Shown here one piece after another: positions 1 through 4,921 of a DNA stretch of 7,418 nucleotides. Positions within the stretch are counted from its first letter, which is position 1. Each line of letters opens with the position of its first letter. Source of the DNA: Candidatus Binataceae bacterium (GTDB taxonomy: Bacteria; Desulfobacterota; Binatia; Binatales; Binataceae); the NCBI GenBank assembly GCA_030042765.1, contig JASHZA010000096.1:1-7418 (forward strand). Reading direction: 5' to 3'. The notes beneath the pieces were generated by a model. It was not told where the DNA came from and searched no databases. It saw nothing but the letters and a program-made list of their open reading frames with translations. The position numbers were made by a program, and so were the translations under genes.

Positions 1-149
1 ATCGGCAGGCGGATCACCCCCGGGAGGGGACTTCCGCGGCCGAACACGGCGTTGGACGTCGTTCGCGCCGAACGCATCGGAGGCTTCCGGGTCTTCGAGG
101 GCGCTTGCGGTTTAGGTATGACGGCGACCGATTCCGTTTCTGTGTTCAT
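1..149 (-). CDS. N-terminal part of an unrecognised protein, cut by the window edge
   Basis: An ATG at 147-149 (minus strand) opens a frame with no stop for 49 codons, to the left edge. It is preceded by a strong Shine-Dalgarno sequence, AAGGAGAG (complement of 155-162), with a 5-nt spacer; this is the main reason to call a gene. The visible residues begin MNTETESVAVIPKPQAPSKT and continue rich in Pro, Arg, Lys, Ser and Thr. There is no signal peptide or membrane segment, so this looks like a disordered, basic N-terminal extension ahead of a domain outside the window. I do not recognise the family and assign no function. It lies in the same direction as the tRNA-Ala, galU and dksA-like genes but 318 bases downstream of the tRNA, so it probably has its own promoter. 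The plus-strand frames across this region lack a ribosome binding site. Confidence 0.6.
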   Translation of the reverse strand, partial: MNTETESVAVIPKPQAPSKTRKPPMRSARTTSNAVFGRGSPLPGVIRLP

Positions 150-165
150 CTTGGCTCTCCTTCTT

Positions 166-193
166 CCGGCAGGGACTTTGTCGCTCCTGCCGG
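166..193 (-). promoter_or_regulatory. 5'-leader inverted repeat beside the Shine-Dalgarno of the partial gene
   Basis: CCGGCAGG (166-173) and CCTGCCGG (186-193) form a perfect 8-bp stem around a 12-nt loop. It ends 3 nt before the Shine-Dalgarno element (155-162) of the minus-strand gene that leaves the window. In the RNA this would be a stable GC-rich hairpin at the ribosome landing site. It could equally be a dyad protein-binding site. Either role is inference; the repeat itself is directly visible. Confidence 0.45.
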
Positions 194-237
194 CTCACAC
201 ACATTGCTCTGGTACAGCGGCCTGGGAAGGAGATTCC

Positions 238-266
238 GCAATAATTCTCGAGAAACTCGGGATCAA
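238..266 (-). promoter_or_regulatory. Weak candidate promoter for the partial gene, with a palindrome in the spacer
   Basis: On the minus strand, TTGATC (261-266) and TATTGC (238-243) are separated by 17 bp. The -35 fits sigma70 consensus moderately, but the -10 lacks the conserved final T. The perfect palindrome TTCTCGAGAA (245-254) sits inside the spacer, where a repressor operator would often lie. If real, the leader would be about 80 nt and include the hairpin at 166-193. The weak -10 makes this tentative. Confidence 0.2.
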
Positions 267-344
267 TTGCGCCCTATGATCGCGAAGCCGCTTCCAGATT
301 GCCGCCGGAGGTCGGACCTAGGCAAGTCGCGCCCGGAGACGATT

Positions 345-413
345 GGCCAAATTCGAGCGATTTGGGCCTCCGGAGACGCTCTCCGGGTCCGCGCGCGATC
401 GAAAATCGCGCGC
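345..413. repeat. Three consecutive hairpins downstream of tRNA-Ala
   Basis: First hairpin: GGCCAAAT (345-352) with ATTTGGGCC (360-368), a stem with one bulged G and a 7-nt loop. Second: CCGGAGA (370-376) with TCTCCGG (380-386), a perfect 7-bp stem around CGC. Third: GCGCGCGAT (391-399) with ATCGCGCGC (405-413), a perfect 9-bp stem around a 5-nt loop. They are separated by only 1 and 4 bases, so nearly all of this 69-bp stretch can pair. No U-tract follows on either strand. The cluster may mark transcript ends, protect 3' ends of the upstream transcript, or belong to a small structured RNA. The pairing is visible in the sequence; the role is unknown. Confidence 0.5.
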
Positions 414-467
414 CTGTATGCCCATTTTCAGCGATTCTCCTGAATGTCCGAGATCAGCGAGACTGAA

Positions 468-543
468 TGGTGGAGCAGAAGGGATTTGAACCCTCGACCC
501 CTACGTTGCGAACGTAGTGCTCTCCCAGCTGAGCTACTGCCCC
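468..543 (-). tRNA. tRNA-Ala, anticodon CGC
   Basis: The minus strand gives a full 76-nt cloverleaf including an encoded CCA end. Acceptor stem GGGGCAG pairs with CTGCTCC and carries a G3-U70 wobble pair, the main alanine identity element. The D arm (AGCTCAGCTGGGAGAGC), the anticodon stem CTACG/CGTAG with loop TTCGCAA, and the T arm containing GGTTCAAATCC are all standard. The anticodon CGC (complement of 508-510) reads the codon GCG, which suits this GC-rich genome. The gene is 68 bp downstream of galU on the same strand. It may be co-transcribed; a TATGAT at 553-558 could serve as a -10 of its own, but no good -35 accompanies it. Confidence 0.95.
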
Positions 544-611
544 ACCGGCGTAATCATATTACGATGAAATACAACCTGCGGCCACCGGCCCGGCTTTTGA
601 GCGCACGGAAA

Positions 612-1493
612 TCAGCGGCCGGATTCAGACTCCCGCAATGCCGACTTCAGCCAGCGGCGCAAGCTATCAGCCAGTTCCGGGCGTTTCAAGCCGAAACCGA
701 TTTGAGCGGTCAGAAATCCGAGGCGATCTCCCAGGTCGTAGCGCGTTCCCTGGAATTCGTAACCGTAAAGTTTGCGCCGTTGTGAGAGTGCGAGCAGCCC
801 GTCGGTAAGCTGAATCTCTCCTCCTGCACCCGGCTTGCCCTCCACCAATAACGCAAAGATATCGGGCGTCAGTACGTACCGGCCCATAATGGCAAACTCG
901 CTCGGAGCCTCCTCGATCGGCGGCTTCTCGACCATCCCGGTCAGCTCGTAAAGGCGGGATTCGACGGAGCGCACCGAGACGATGCCATACTTGGGGATTT
1001 CGGTCCGCGGCACGCGCAGAAGCGCCACCGTCGGCGCATCCCTGGCTTCGGCGACGTCGAGCAATTGGCGCAGACACGGTACTGGGCCGTCAAAGATATC
1101 GTCGGGAAGCATCACTGCAAATGGCTCATTCCCAACCGCTTCTTGGGCTTGGAGCACTGCGTGGCCGAGGCCGAGCGGCATTTCCTGCCATGCCGTGGTA
1201 AACCGCACCGGGTTATTGGTGCGGCGGATAAAGTCGAGCATATCGAGCTTGCCGCGTTGTTCGAGATGGCGCTCGAGCTCGGTCGCGGGCTGAAAATGAT
1301 CGTGAACGGTGGTGCGGCCCGGGCTCAGGACGAGGATTATCTCCTCGATACCGGACGCGATCGCCTCTTCGACGACCACCTGGATCGCGGGCTTGTCAAC
1401 GACCGGAAGGATTTCCTTGGGGATAACCTTCGAGGCAGGCAGCATTCTGGTGCCGAGTCCCGCAGCCACGATCACCGCCTTGCGAACCTTCAT
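612..1493 (-). CDS. galU: UTP--glucose-1-phosphate uridylyltransferase
   Basis: Makes UDP-glucose and pyrophosphate from UTP and glucose-1-phosphate in the cytoplasm, supplying glycosylation, LPS/exopolysaccharide and trehalose or glycogen pathways. The 293-residue length is normal for bacterial GalU. Visible family motifs: the nucleotide-binding GLGTRMLP at residues 12-19 followed by PKE (25-27), LGLGHAV (107-113), LPDD (129-132) with the metal-binding aspartates, VEKP (188-191), GRYVLTPDIF (204-213), GGEIQLTD (224-231) and YDLGD (252-256). All expected active-site segments are present. The ATG at 1493 places the first motif at the usual distance from the N-terminus. The Shine-Dalgarno is weak (ACGGG). 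The gene starts 22 bp after the dksA-like gene stops, so the two are likely one operon driven by the promoter at 1913-1941. No clear terminator lies between galU and the tRNA. Confidence 0.95.
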   Translation of the reverse strand: MKVRKAVIVAAGLGTRMLPASKVIPKEILPVVDKPAIQVVVEEAIASGIEEIILVLSPGRTTVHDHFQPATELERHLEQRGKLDMLDFIRRTNNPVRFTTAWQEMPLGLGHAVLQAQEAVGNEPFAVMLPDDIFDGPVPCLRQLLDVAEARDAPTVALLRVPRTEIPKYGIVSVRSVESRLYELTGMVEKPPIEEAPSEFAIMGRYVLTPDIFALLVEGKPGAGGEIQLTDGLLALSQRRKLYGYEFQGTRYDLGDRLGFLTAQIGFGLKRPELADSLRRWLKSALRESESGR

Positions 1494-1515
1494 CTAAGAC
1501 CCGTTATCTGTTTGT

Positions 1516-1884
1516 TTAACGAGCGGAACCCAGCCGTTCGCGCGCCTCTTGGGCGGATTTGCACGAGATACAAAGGGTAGTGACGGGACGCGCCTTCAGG
1601 CGCTCGAGCCCGATTTCTTCGCCGCACTCCTCGCAGCGCCCGTATACGCCGCTATCGATACGCGCAAAGGCCTCGTCTATCTTGGTGAGCAGCTTGCGCT
1701 CGCGGTCTCGCATCCGCAATACCAGGTTGCGGTCGGATTCCAGGCTGGCGCGATCCGTGGGGTCGGCGTAGGCTTCCTCTGACTTCTGGTTCATCGAGCC
1801 GAGGGCGCGCTCGGCCTCCGAAAGGATGTCGCGCTTGCGGCCCTCTAGCAGACGACGGAAAAGCTGGAGATCCCTTTGCCTCAT
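1516..1884 (-). CDS. DksA/TraR-family zinc-finger RNA polymerase-binding protein
   Basis: DksA-type proteins insert a coiled coil into the RNA polymerase secondary channel and act with ppGpp to retune rRNA, tRNA and amino-acid promoters. This 122-residue protein has the expected order: an N-terminal helix, the coiled-coil tip DPTDRA with the two key aspartates (D41, D44), a charged second helix (about 45-75), and a four-cysteine zinc finger (C84, C87, C105, C108) with the segment ECGEEIGLERLKARP. E. coli DksA is 151 residues; this protein lacks about 30 residues of the N-terminal extension, as many shorter DksA-like proteins do. The retained Asp pair suggests a functional DksA rather than a TraR-like variant, though paralogues are common, so I leave the symbol blank. 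The ATG at 1884 has no obvious Shine-Dalgarno, but the next Met is residue 31, inside the coiled coil. First gene of the dksA-like/galU operon. Confidence 0.9.
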   Translation of the reverse strand: MRQRDLQLFRRLLEGRKRDILSEAERALGSMNQKSEEAYADPTDRASLESDRNLVLRMRDRERKLLTKIDEAFARIDSGVYGRCEECGEEIGLERLKARPVTTLCISCKSAQEARERLGSAR

Positions 1885-1912
1885 AGGGACGGAACAACTG
1901 GAAAACGATACG

Positions 1913-1941
1913 ATTCTAATTGCGGCCTGTTGACGTGTAAA
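1913..1941 (-). promoter_or_regulatory. Sigma70-type promoter for the dksA-like/galU operon
   Basis: On the minus strand, -35 TTTACA (1936-1941) and -10 TAGAAT (1913-1918) are separated by exactly 17 bp, each with five of six consensus bases. The predicted start, about 7 nt beyond the -10, leaves a leader of roughly 20 nt before the ATG at 1884. The -35 lies only 10 bp from the larC start codon in the divergent gap, so binding here could interfere with larC expression. Confidence 0.6.
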
Positions 1942-1950
1942 GCTTGAAGT

Positions 1951-3120
1951 ATGAAGAGCGCCTATCTGGATGCATTTTCGGGTTTAAGCGGCGATATGAT
2001 TGTCGGCGCTATCCTCGATGCGGGAGCGCAGTTCTCCGAACTGGAGCAGGCGGTCGCCCGGCTCGGATTACGCGGTTATCGCCTCTCCACACGACGGAAA
2101 CCCGTCAGCGGAATCGAAGCGCTGAAGTTCGAGGTCGAAGTCTCCGAGCCTCAACCGGAGCGTCATTTCGGCGAGATTCGCGCGATGATCGAGCGCGCGG
2201 GCCTGCCGCCCGCCGTCAGGGCCAATGCGATCGCAATTTTCGCCGCGTTGGCGGAGGCCGAGGCAAGGGTCCATCGCACGACCCCGGAAGAGGTGCATTT
2301 CCACGAAGTCGGTGCAGTCGATTCGATCATCGATATCGTTGGAGTTGCATGGGGCTTCGACCAGTTGGGAGTCGACCATATCCTGGTCTCAACCTTGCCG
2401 ATGGGCACAGGGTTTGCCAAATCGCGCCACGGCGTGATTCCGGTTCCAGCCCCAGCGACCACAGAATTGCTCTCCGGCTTTCCGGTGGTTCTCAACGACG
2501 GACCGTCCGAGATGGTAACCCCGACCGGTGCGGCTATCGTCAAGGCGCTGGCTCGCCCTGCATCGTCGCGGTTCGTCTTCGAAGTCGAGCGGATCGGTTA
2601 TGGCGCGGGAACCAAGGATTTCAGCGATCGTCCGAACGTGCTGCGGTTGATGATCGGGCAGGAACCGGCGAGCATGACGACCGATGAAGTTATCGAAATT
2701 TCAGCGAATATCGACGACCTCAATCCGCAGATATACGATCATCTGGGCGAGCTGCTATTTGCCGCCGGCGCGCGTGATGTGACGCTCACTCCCACGATCA
2801 TGAAGAAGGGACGTCCGGGCGTGACCCTCTCGGTGCTGGCCGACCTGGGCCTGCGCGACCGGATCGCGTCAATCATCTTCAACGAGACGACGACCATCGG
2901 CCTACGGTTCCATCCGATGGCCCGGCTCAAGCTCGAACGCAGGTTGATCGAAGTCCAGACTCGCTTTGGCCCCATTCGCGTCAAGGTTTCCGGCGGCGCG
3001 ACACCATCCACTATCGCCCCTGAATACGAGGATTGCCGGCGCGTCGCGGCCGAGCATAACGCGCCGCTCAAACTGGTGATCGAGGAGGCGGCCGCAGCCG
3101 CGCGGCGGATTCTCGCCTAG
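1951..3120 (+). CDS. larC: Nickel-pincer cofactor biosynthesis protein LarC
   Basis: LarC is the CTP-dependent cyclometallase that inserts nickel into the pyridinium dithiocarboxylate mononucleotide made by LarB and LarE, giving the nickel-pincer cofactor of lactate racemase LarA and related enzymes. The 389-residue protein is full length. Motifs seen: DAFSGLSGDM (7-16), VHFHEVGAVDSIIDIVG (115-131), HGVIPVPAPAT (160-170), TPTGAA (190-195), then the C-terminal domain with NIDDLNPQ (253-260), MKKGRPG (284-290) and APEYEDCRR (356-364). Both domains sit in one unbroken frame, whereas the Lactiplantibacillus plantarum protein is made by joining larC1 and larC2 through a ribosomal frameshift. The ATG at 1951 has only a weak GAAG upstream. 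No larA, larB or larE is in the window, so the partners must be elsewhere. queE follows after 4 bp, suggesting co-transcription. Confidence 0.93.
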   Translation: MKSAYLDAFSGLSGDMIVGAILDAGAQFSELEQAVARLGLRGYRLSTRRKPVSGIEALKFEVEVSEPQPERHFGEIRAMIERAGLPPAVRANAIAIFAALAEAEARVHRTTPEEVHFHEVGAVDSIIDIVGVAWGFDQLGVDHILVSTLPMGTGFAKSRHGVIPVPAPATTELLSGFPVVLNDGPSEMVTPTGAAIVKALARPASSRFVFEVERIGYGAGTKDFSDRPNVLRLMIGQEPASMTTDEVIEISANIDDLNPQIYDHLGELLFAAGARDVTLTPTIMKKGRPGVTLSVLADLGLRDRIASIIFNETTTIGLRFHPMARLKLERRLIEVQTRFGPIRVKVSGGATPSTIAPEYEDCRRVAAEHNAPLKLVIEEAAAAARRILA

Positions 3121-3124
3121 AACC

Positions 3125-3775
3125 GTGAGCGAACGCCTTCGCATCAACGAAATATTCGTGAGTATCCAGGGTGAATCGACGCGCGCCGGGCGTCCTTGCG
3201 TGTTCGTCAGGCTCACCGGATGCAACCTGCGATGCACCTGGTGCGATACCGAATACGCCTTCTACGACGGGCGCCAGATGCAGGTCGGCGAAATCGTCGA
3301 CCAGGTGCGCGGCTACGGATGCGACCTCGTGGAAGTCACGGGCGGCGAGCCGCTGCTGCAAAAGGGGGTTTACGCGCTGTTCGATGCGCTCCTCGATCAG
3401 GGCTGCACCGTGATGGTCGAAACGTCGGGCGAGCGCGACGTCAGCCGGGTACACCCGCGCGTGATCAAGATCATGGACCTCAAATGCCCCGGCAGCGGCG
3501 AGAGCGAGCGCAATCGCTGGAGCAACCTCGAATGGCTGACGCCGCGCGACGAGGTAAAATTTGTCATCGCGGACCGCGCCGACTACGAATGGGCGCGCCG
3601 CGTGACGCGCGATCGCAACCTCGCGGCGCGCGTCAACGCGGTCCTGATGAGCCCGGTGTTCGCTGCGCTCGACTCTGCTCGGCTTGCCGCCTGGATTCTC
3701 GAAGACCGCCTGCCCGTGCGAATGCAGCTGCAAATGCACAAATTCATCTGGTCACCCACCGCGCGCGGCGTGTGA
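3125..3775 (+). CDS. queE: 7-carboxy-7-deazaguanine synthase (radical SAM)
   Basis: Converts 6-carboxy-5,6,7,8-tetrahydropterin to 7-carboxy-7-deazaguanine, the step that builds the 7-deazapurine core on the way to preQ0 and queuosine in tRNA. It is a radical SAM enzyme using a [4Fe-4S] cluster and Mg2+. The cluster-binding cysteines are C33, C37 and C40 in CNLRCTWCD, a CxxxCxxC spacing. Other family segments: IFVSIQGES (10-18, start of the substrate site), GGEP (73-76, SAM binding), ETSG (99-102), DLKCPGSGE (118-126) and the C-terminal QMHKFIW (203-209). The 216-residue length matches Gram-negative QueE. The start is GTG with no clear Shine-Dalgarno, 4 bp after the larC stop, so translation may be coupled to larC. 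queC, queD and queF are not in the window. Confidence 0.95.
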   Translation: MSERLRINEIFVSIQGESTRAGRPCVFVRLTGCNLRCTWCDTEYAFYDGRQMQVGEIVDQVRGYGCDLVEVTGGEPLLQKGVYALFDALLDQGCTVMVETSGERDVSRVHPRVIKIMDLKCPGSGESERNRWSNLEWLTPRDEVKFVIADRADYEWARRVTRDRNLAARVNAVLMSPVFAALDSARLAAWILEDRLPVRMQLQMHKFIWSPTARGV

Positions 3776-3779
3776 ACGC

Positions 3780-3807
3780 TTGACCGCATCTCATTTTCGG
3801 CTAGGCT
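3780..3807 (+). promoter_or_regulatory. Candidate promoter for the VOC gene
   Basis: TTGACC (3780-3785) and TAGGCT (3802-3807) are 16 bp apart. The -35 has five of six consensus bases; the -10 keeps only the most conserved T, A and final T. It lies in the 72-bp gap after queE and would give a leader of about 34 nt containing the strong AGGAGG ribosome binding site (3837-3842). The layout is shared with the candidate at 4554-4581. Confidence 0.35.
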
Positions 3808-3847
3808 CGGCACAAGGATACGCAATCGCTCGTTCCAGGAGGTTGTC

Positions 3848-4534
3848 ATGGGACTGCCCAATGGGGTTCATCACCTCGCGATCTGCACCAAGGACATTAA
3901 AAAACAGATCGAATTCTTCAGCCAGGTCGTCGGGATGGAGCTGGTCGCGCTCTACTGGATGCATGGCGTCGACAAGACCTTCCACGGCTTCGTAAAAATG
4001 GGGAATTCCTCGATTGCGTTTGTCCAATCGCCCGAGATCGGCGAAATTCAGCCGCAGGTCGGCGTCTCGCACGCGGCCTGGACCGCGGCTCCTGTCGCAG
4101 CCGGCGTGATGCAGCACCTTGCCCTCAACGTGGATAACGTGGAGGACCTGCTCGCGATTCGCGATCGCGTGCGTACTCACGGCCATTGGGTGATGGGGCC
4201 GATCGACCACGGCTTCTGCAAATCGATTTACCTGGCCGCGCCCGAGGGGATCATGCTCGAATTCTCCACCTCCGAGGGCAAGCCGATCGACGCGGAGGCC
4301 TGGATCGATCCCGAAGTTGTAAGACTCGCCGGGATTAGCCTCGCTGATCTCGATTGCTTCAAGAATCCGCCGGAATTCGAGTCGCGCGACGGGGCGGTGA
4401 AAAACCCGCCGGTTGACCTCGCAAACCCGCCGATGCAGTTCCCGCCCGGCCGGGAGCGCATCTACAGCATGAGCGACGAAGAGGTGACGGCGCGGCTGAG
4501 CGAGACCACCCCGCCGGTGACGGTCAAACGCTGA
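3848..4534 (+). CDS. VOC-superfamily (glyoxalase/extradiol dioxygenase-like) protein
   Basis: Members of the vicinal oxygen chelate fold bind a divalent metal and act on varied substrates (glyoxalases, extradiol dioxygenases, epimerases, antibiotic-binding proteins). The fold is seen as two modules: residues 6-60, opening GVHHLAICTKDIKKQIEFF, and 86-140, opening MQHLALNVDNVEDLL and ending GIMLEFS. The likely metal ligands are H9, H90 and E138, at the usual VOC places. Residues 145-228 form a long C-terminal tail rich in proline and charged residues (several NPP and PP pairs) that is not part of the core fold and looks largely extended. The start is firm: AGGAGG (3837-3842) lies 5 nt before the ATG at 3848. 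No neighbouring catabolic genes indicate a substrate, so I give no specific enzyme name. Family confident, function unknown. Confidence 0.85.
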   Translation: MGLPNGVHHLAICTKDIKKQIEFFSQVVGMELVALYWMHGVDKTFHGFVKMGNSSIAFVQSPEIGEIQPQVGVSHAAWTAAPVAAGVMQHLALNVDNVEDLLAIRDRVRTHGHWVMGPIDHGFCKSIYLAAPEGIMLEFSTSEGKPIDAEAWIDPEVVRLAGISLADLDCFKNPPEFESRDGAVKNPPVDLANPPMQFPPGRERIYSMSDEEVTARLSETTPPVTVKR

Positions 4535-4553
4535 ACTCCGCCGGCGGTGCGGC

Positions 4554-4581
4554 TTGACCCTCGCGCGGTTTCCACTACCCT
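4554..4581 (+). promoter_or_regulatory. Candidate promoter for the small Cys-motif gene
   Basis: TTGACC (4554-4559) and TACCCT (4576-4581) are 16 bp apart, the same layout as the candidate before the VOC gene. Transcription would begin around 4588, only a few bases before the ATG at 4592. The message would then be almost leaderless, and the GAGGGG at 4584-4589 would mostly not be transcribed. Alternatively this is chance and the gene is read through from the VOC gene 57 bp upstream. Confidence 0.3.
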
Positions 4582-4591
4582 TCGAGGGGAT

Positions 4592-4915
4592 ATGCCATCG
4601 CCGCTGATCAGCGAAGTACTGCCCGACCTGCTGGAAGAGATGGTCCATCTGCTTCAGGGTTCGGGCGCCGAGCCGCTCGAGGAGCAGTTGCGCCGGTTGA
4701 GGATCGAGTCCGTCTGCGATTGCGGCGATGAGAACTGCTCGAGCTTCGCCACGGCAGCGGAAGTCAAGGTCGCCAGCGTCGTCGAGTTACAGCCGATCGA
4801 AGGCTATCTGATTATCGACCTGAATGCGGCCGAGGAAATCTGCTTTATCGAGGTCCTGGGCCGACCCGACGTAAAGTACCTGCTCGAAGAGTATCACGAC
4901 TCACTGCAGCGCTAG
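4592..4915 (+). CDS. Small protein of unknown function with a CxCxxxxC motif
   Basis: A 107-residue acidic, probably cytoplasmic protein with no signal peptide or membrane segment. The N-terminal half (1-40) is predicted helical and Leu/Glu-rich. The centre has CDCGDENC (C42, C44, C49), a compact Cys cluster that could bind a metal. The second half is beta-rich (SVVELQPIEGYLIIDLNAAE, then EICFIEVLG at 82-90, with C84) and ends in an acidic helix. The segment IIDLNAAEEICFIEVL resembles the beta repeat of small DUF2283-like proteins, but this is only a likeness. The ATG at 4592 is preferred over an in-frame GTG at 4547: it follows GAGGGG closely, and the upstream option would overlap the candidate promoter. 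It sits 57 bp after the VOC gene and ends 6 bp before the convergent DHH gene. I do not recognise a function. Confidence 0.75.
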   Translation: MPSPLISEVLPDLLEEMVHLLQGSGAEPLEEQLRRLRIESVCDCGDENCSSFATAAEVKVASVVELQPIEGYLIIDLNAAEEICFIEVLGRPDVKYLLEEYHDSLQR

Positions 4916-4921
4916 ACGCGC

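Larger units (their letters stand above)
150..467. other. Intergenic region with several inverted repeats, no gene seen
   Basis: I see no convincing gene in these 318 bases between the tRNA-Ala 3' end and the partial minus-strand gene. Frames on either strand lack ribosome binding sites and family resemblance. The region holds an inverted repeat next to the Shine-Dalgarno of the partial gene (166-193), a perfect 10-bp palindrome TTCTCGAGAA (245-254), and three almost abutting hairpins (345-413). None of the hairpins is followed by a clear T-tract on either strand, so none is a textbook Rho-independent terminator. I found no duplicate of the tRNA 3' end here that would mark an attachment site. 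Confidence 0.6.

Noticed and set aside
391..413. Rho-independent terminator for the tRNA-Ala transcript
   Set aside because: The stem is strong, but on the minus strand it is followed by GGACCCGG and not a T-tract.
52..443. Two plus-strand open frames, one with a hydrophobic stretch like a membrane segment
   Set aside because: Neither has a ribosome binding site or family resemblance. They are antisense to a minus-strand start with a strong Shine-Dalgarno and overlap the hairpin region.
1..543. Genomic island integrated at the tRNA-Ala 3' end
   Set aside because: No integrase and no second copy of the tRNA 3' end seen in the window; only 467 bases beyond the tRNA are visible.
444..785. Plus-strand open frame encoding RRDLNPRPLRCERSALPAE
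   Set aside because: This is the well-known false protein read antisense through a tRNA gene; it lies over the tRNA-Ala and then the antisense of galU.
1065..1580. 171-codon plus-strand frame opposite galU and the dksA-like gene
   Set aside because: Antisense to two strongly supported genes, with no ribosome site or recognisable domain.
1909..1914. TACGAT as a plus-strand -10 box for larC
   Set aside because: No acceptable -35 at 16-18 bp, and it overlaps the much better minus-strand promoter, so larC's promoter stays unassigned.
4547..4591. Upstream GTG start for the small Cys-motif gene
   Set aside because: It adds 15 residues with no ribosome binding site and overlaps the candidate promoter; the ATG at 4592 has a purine-rich element just before it.
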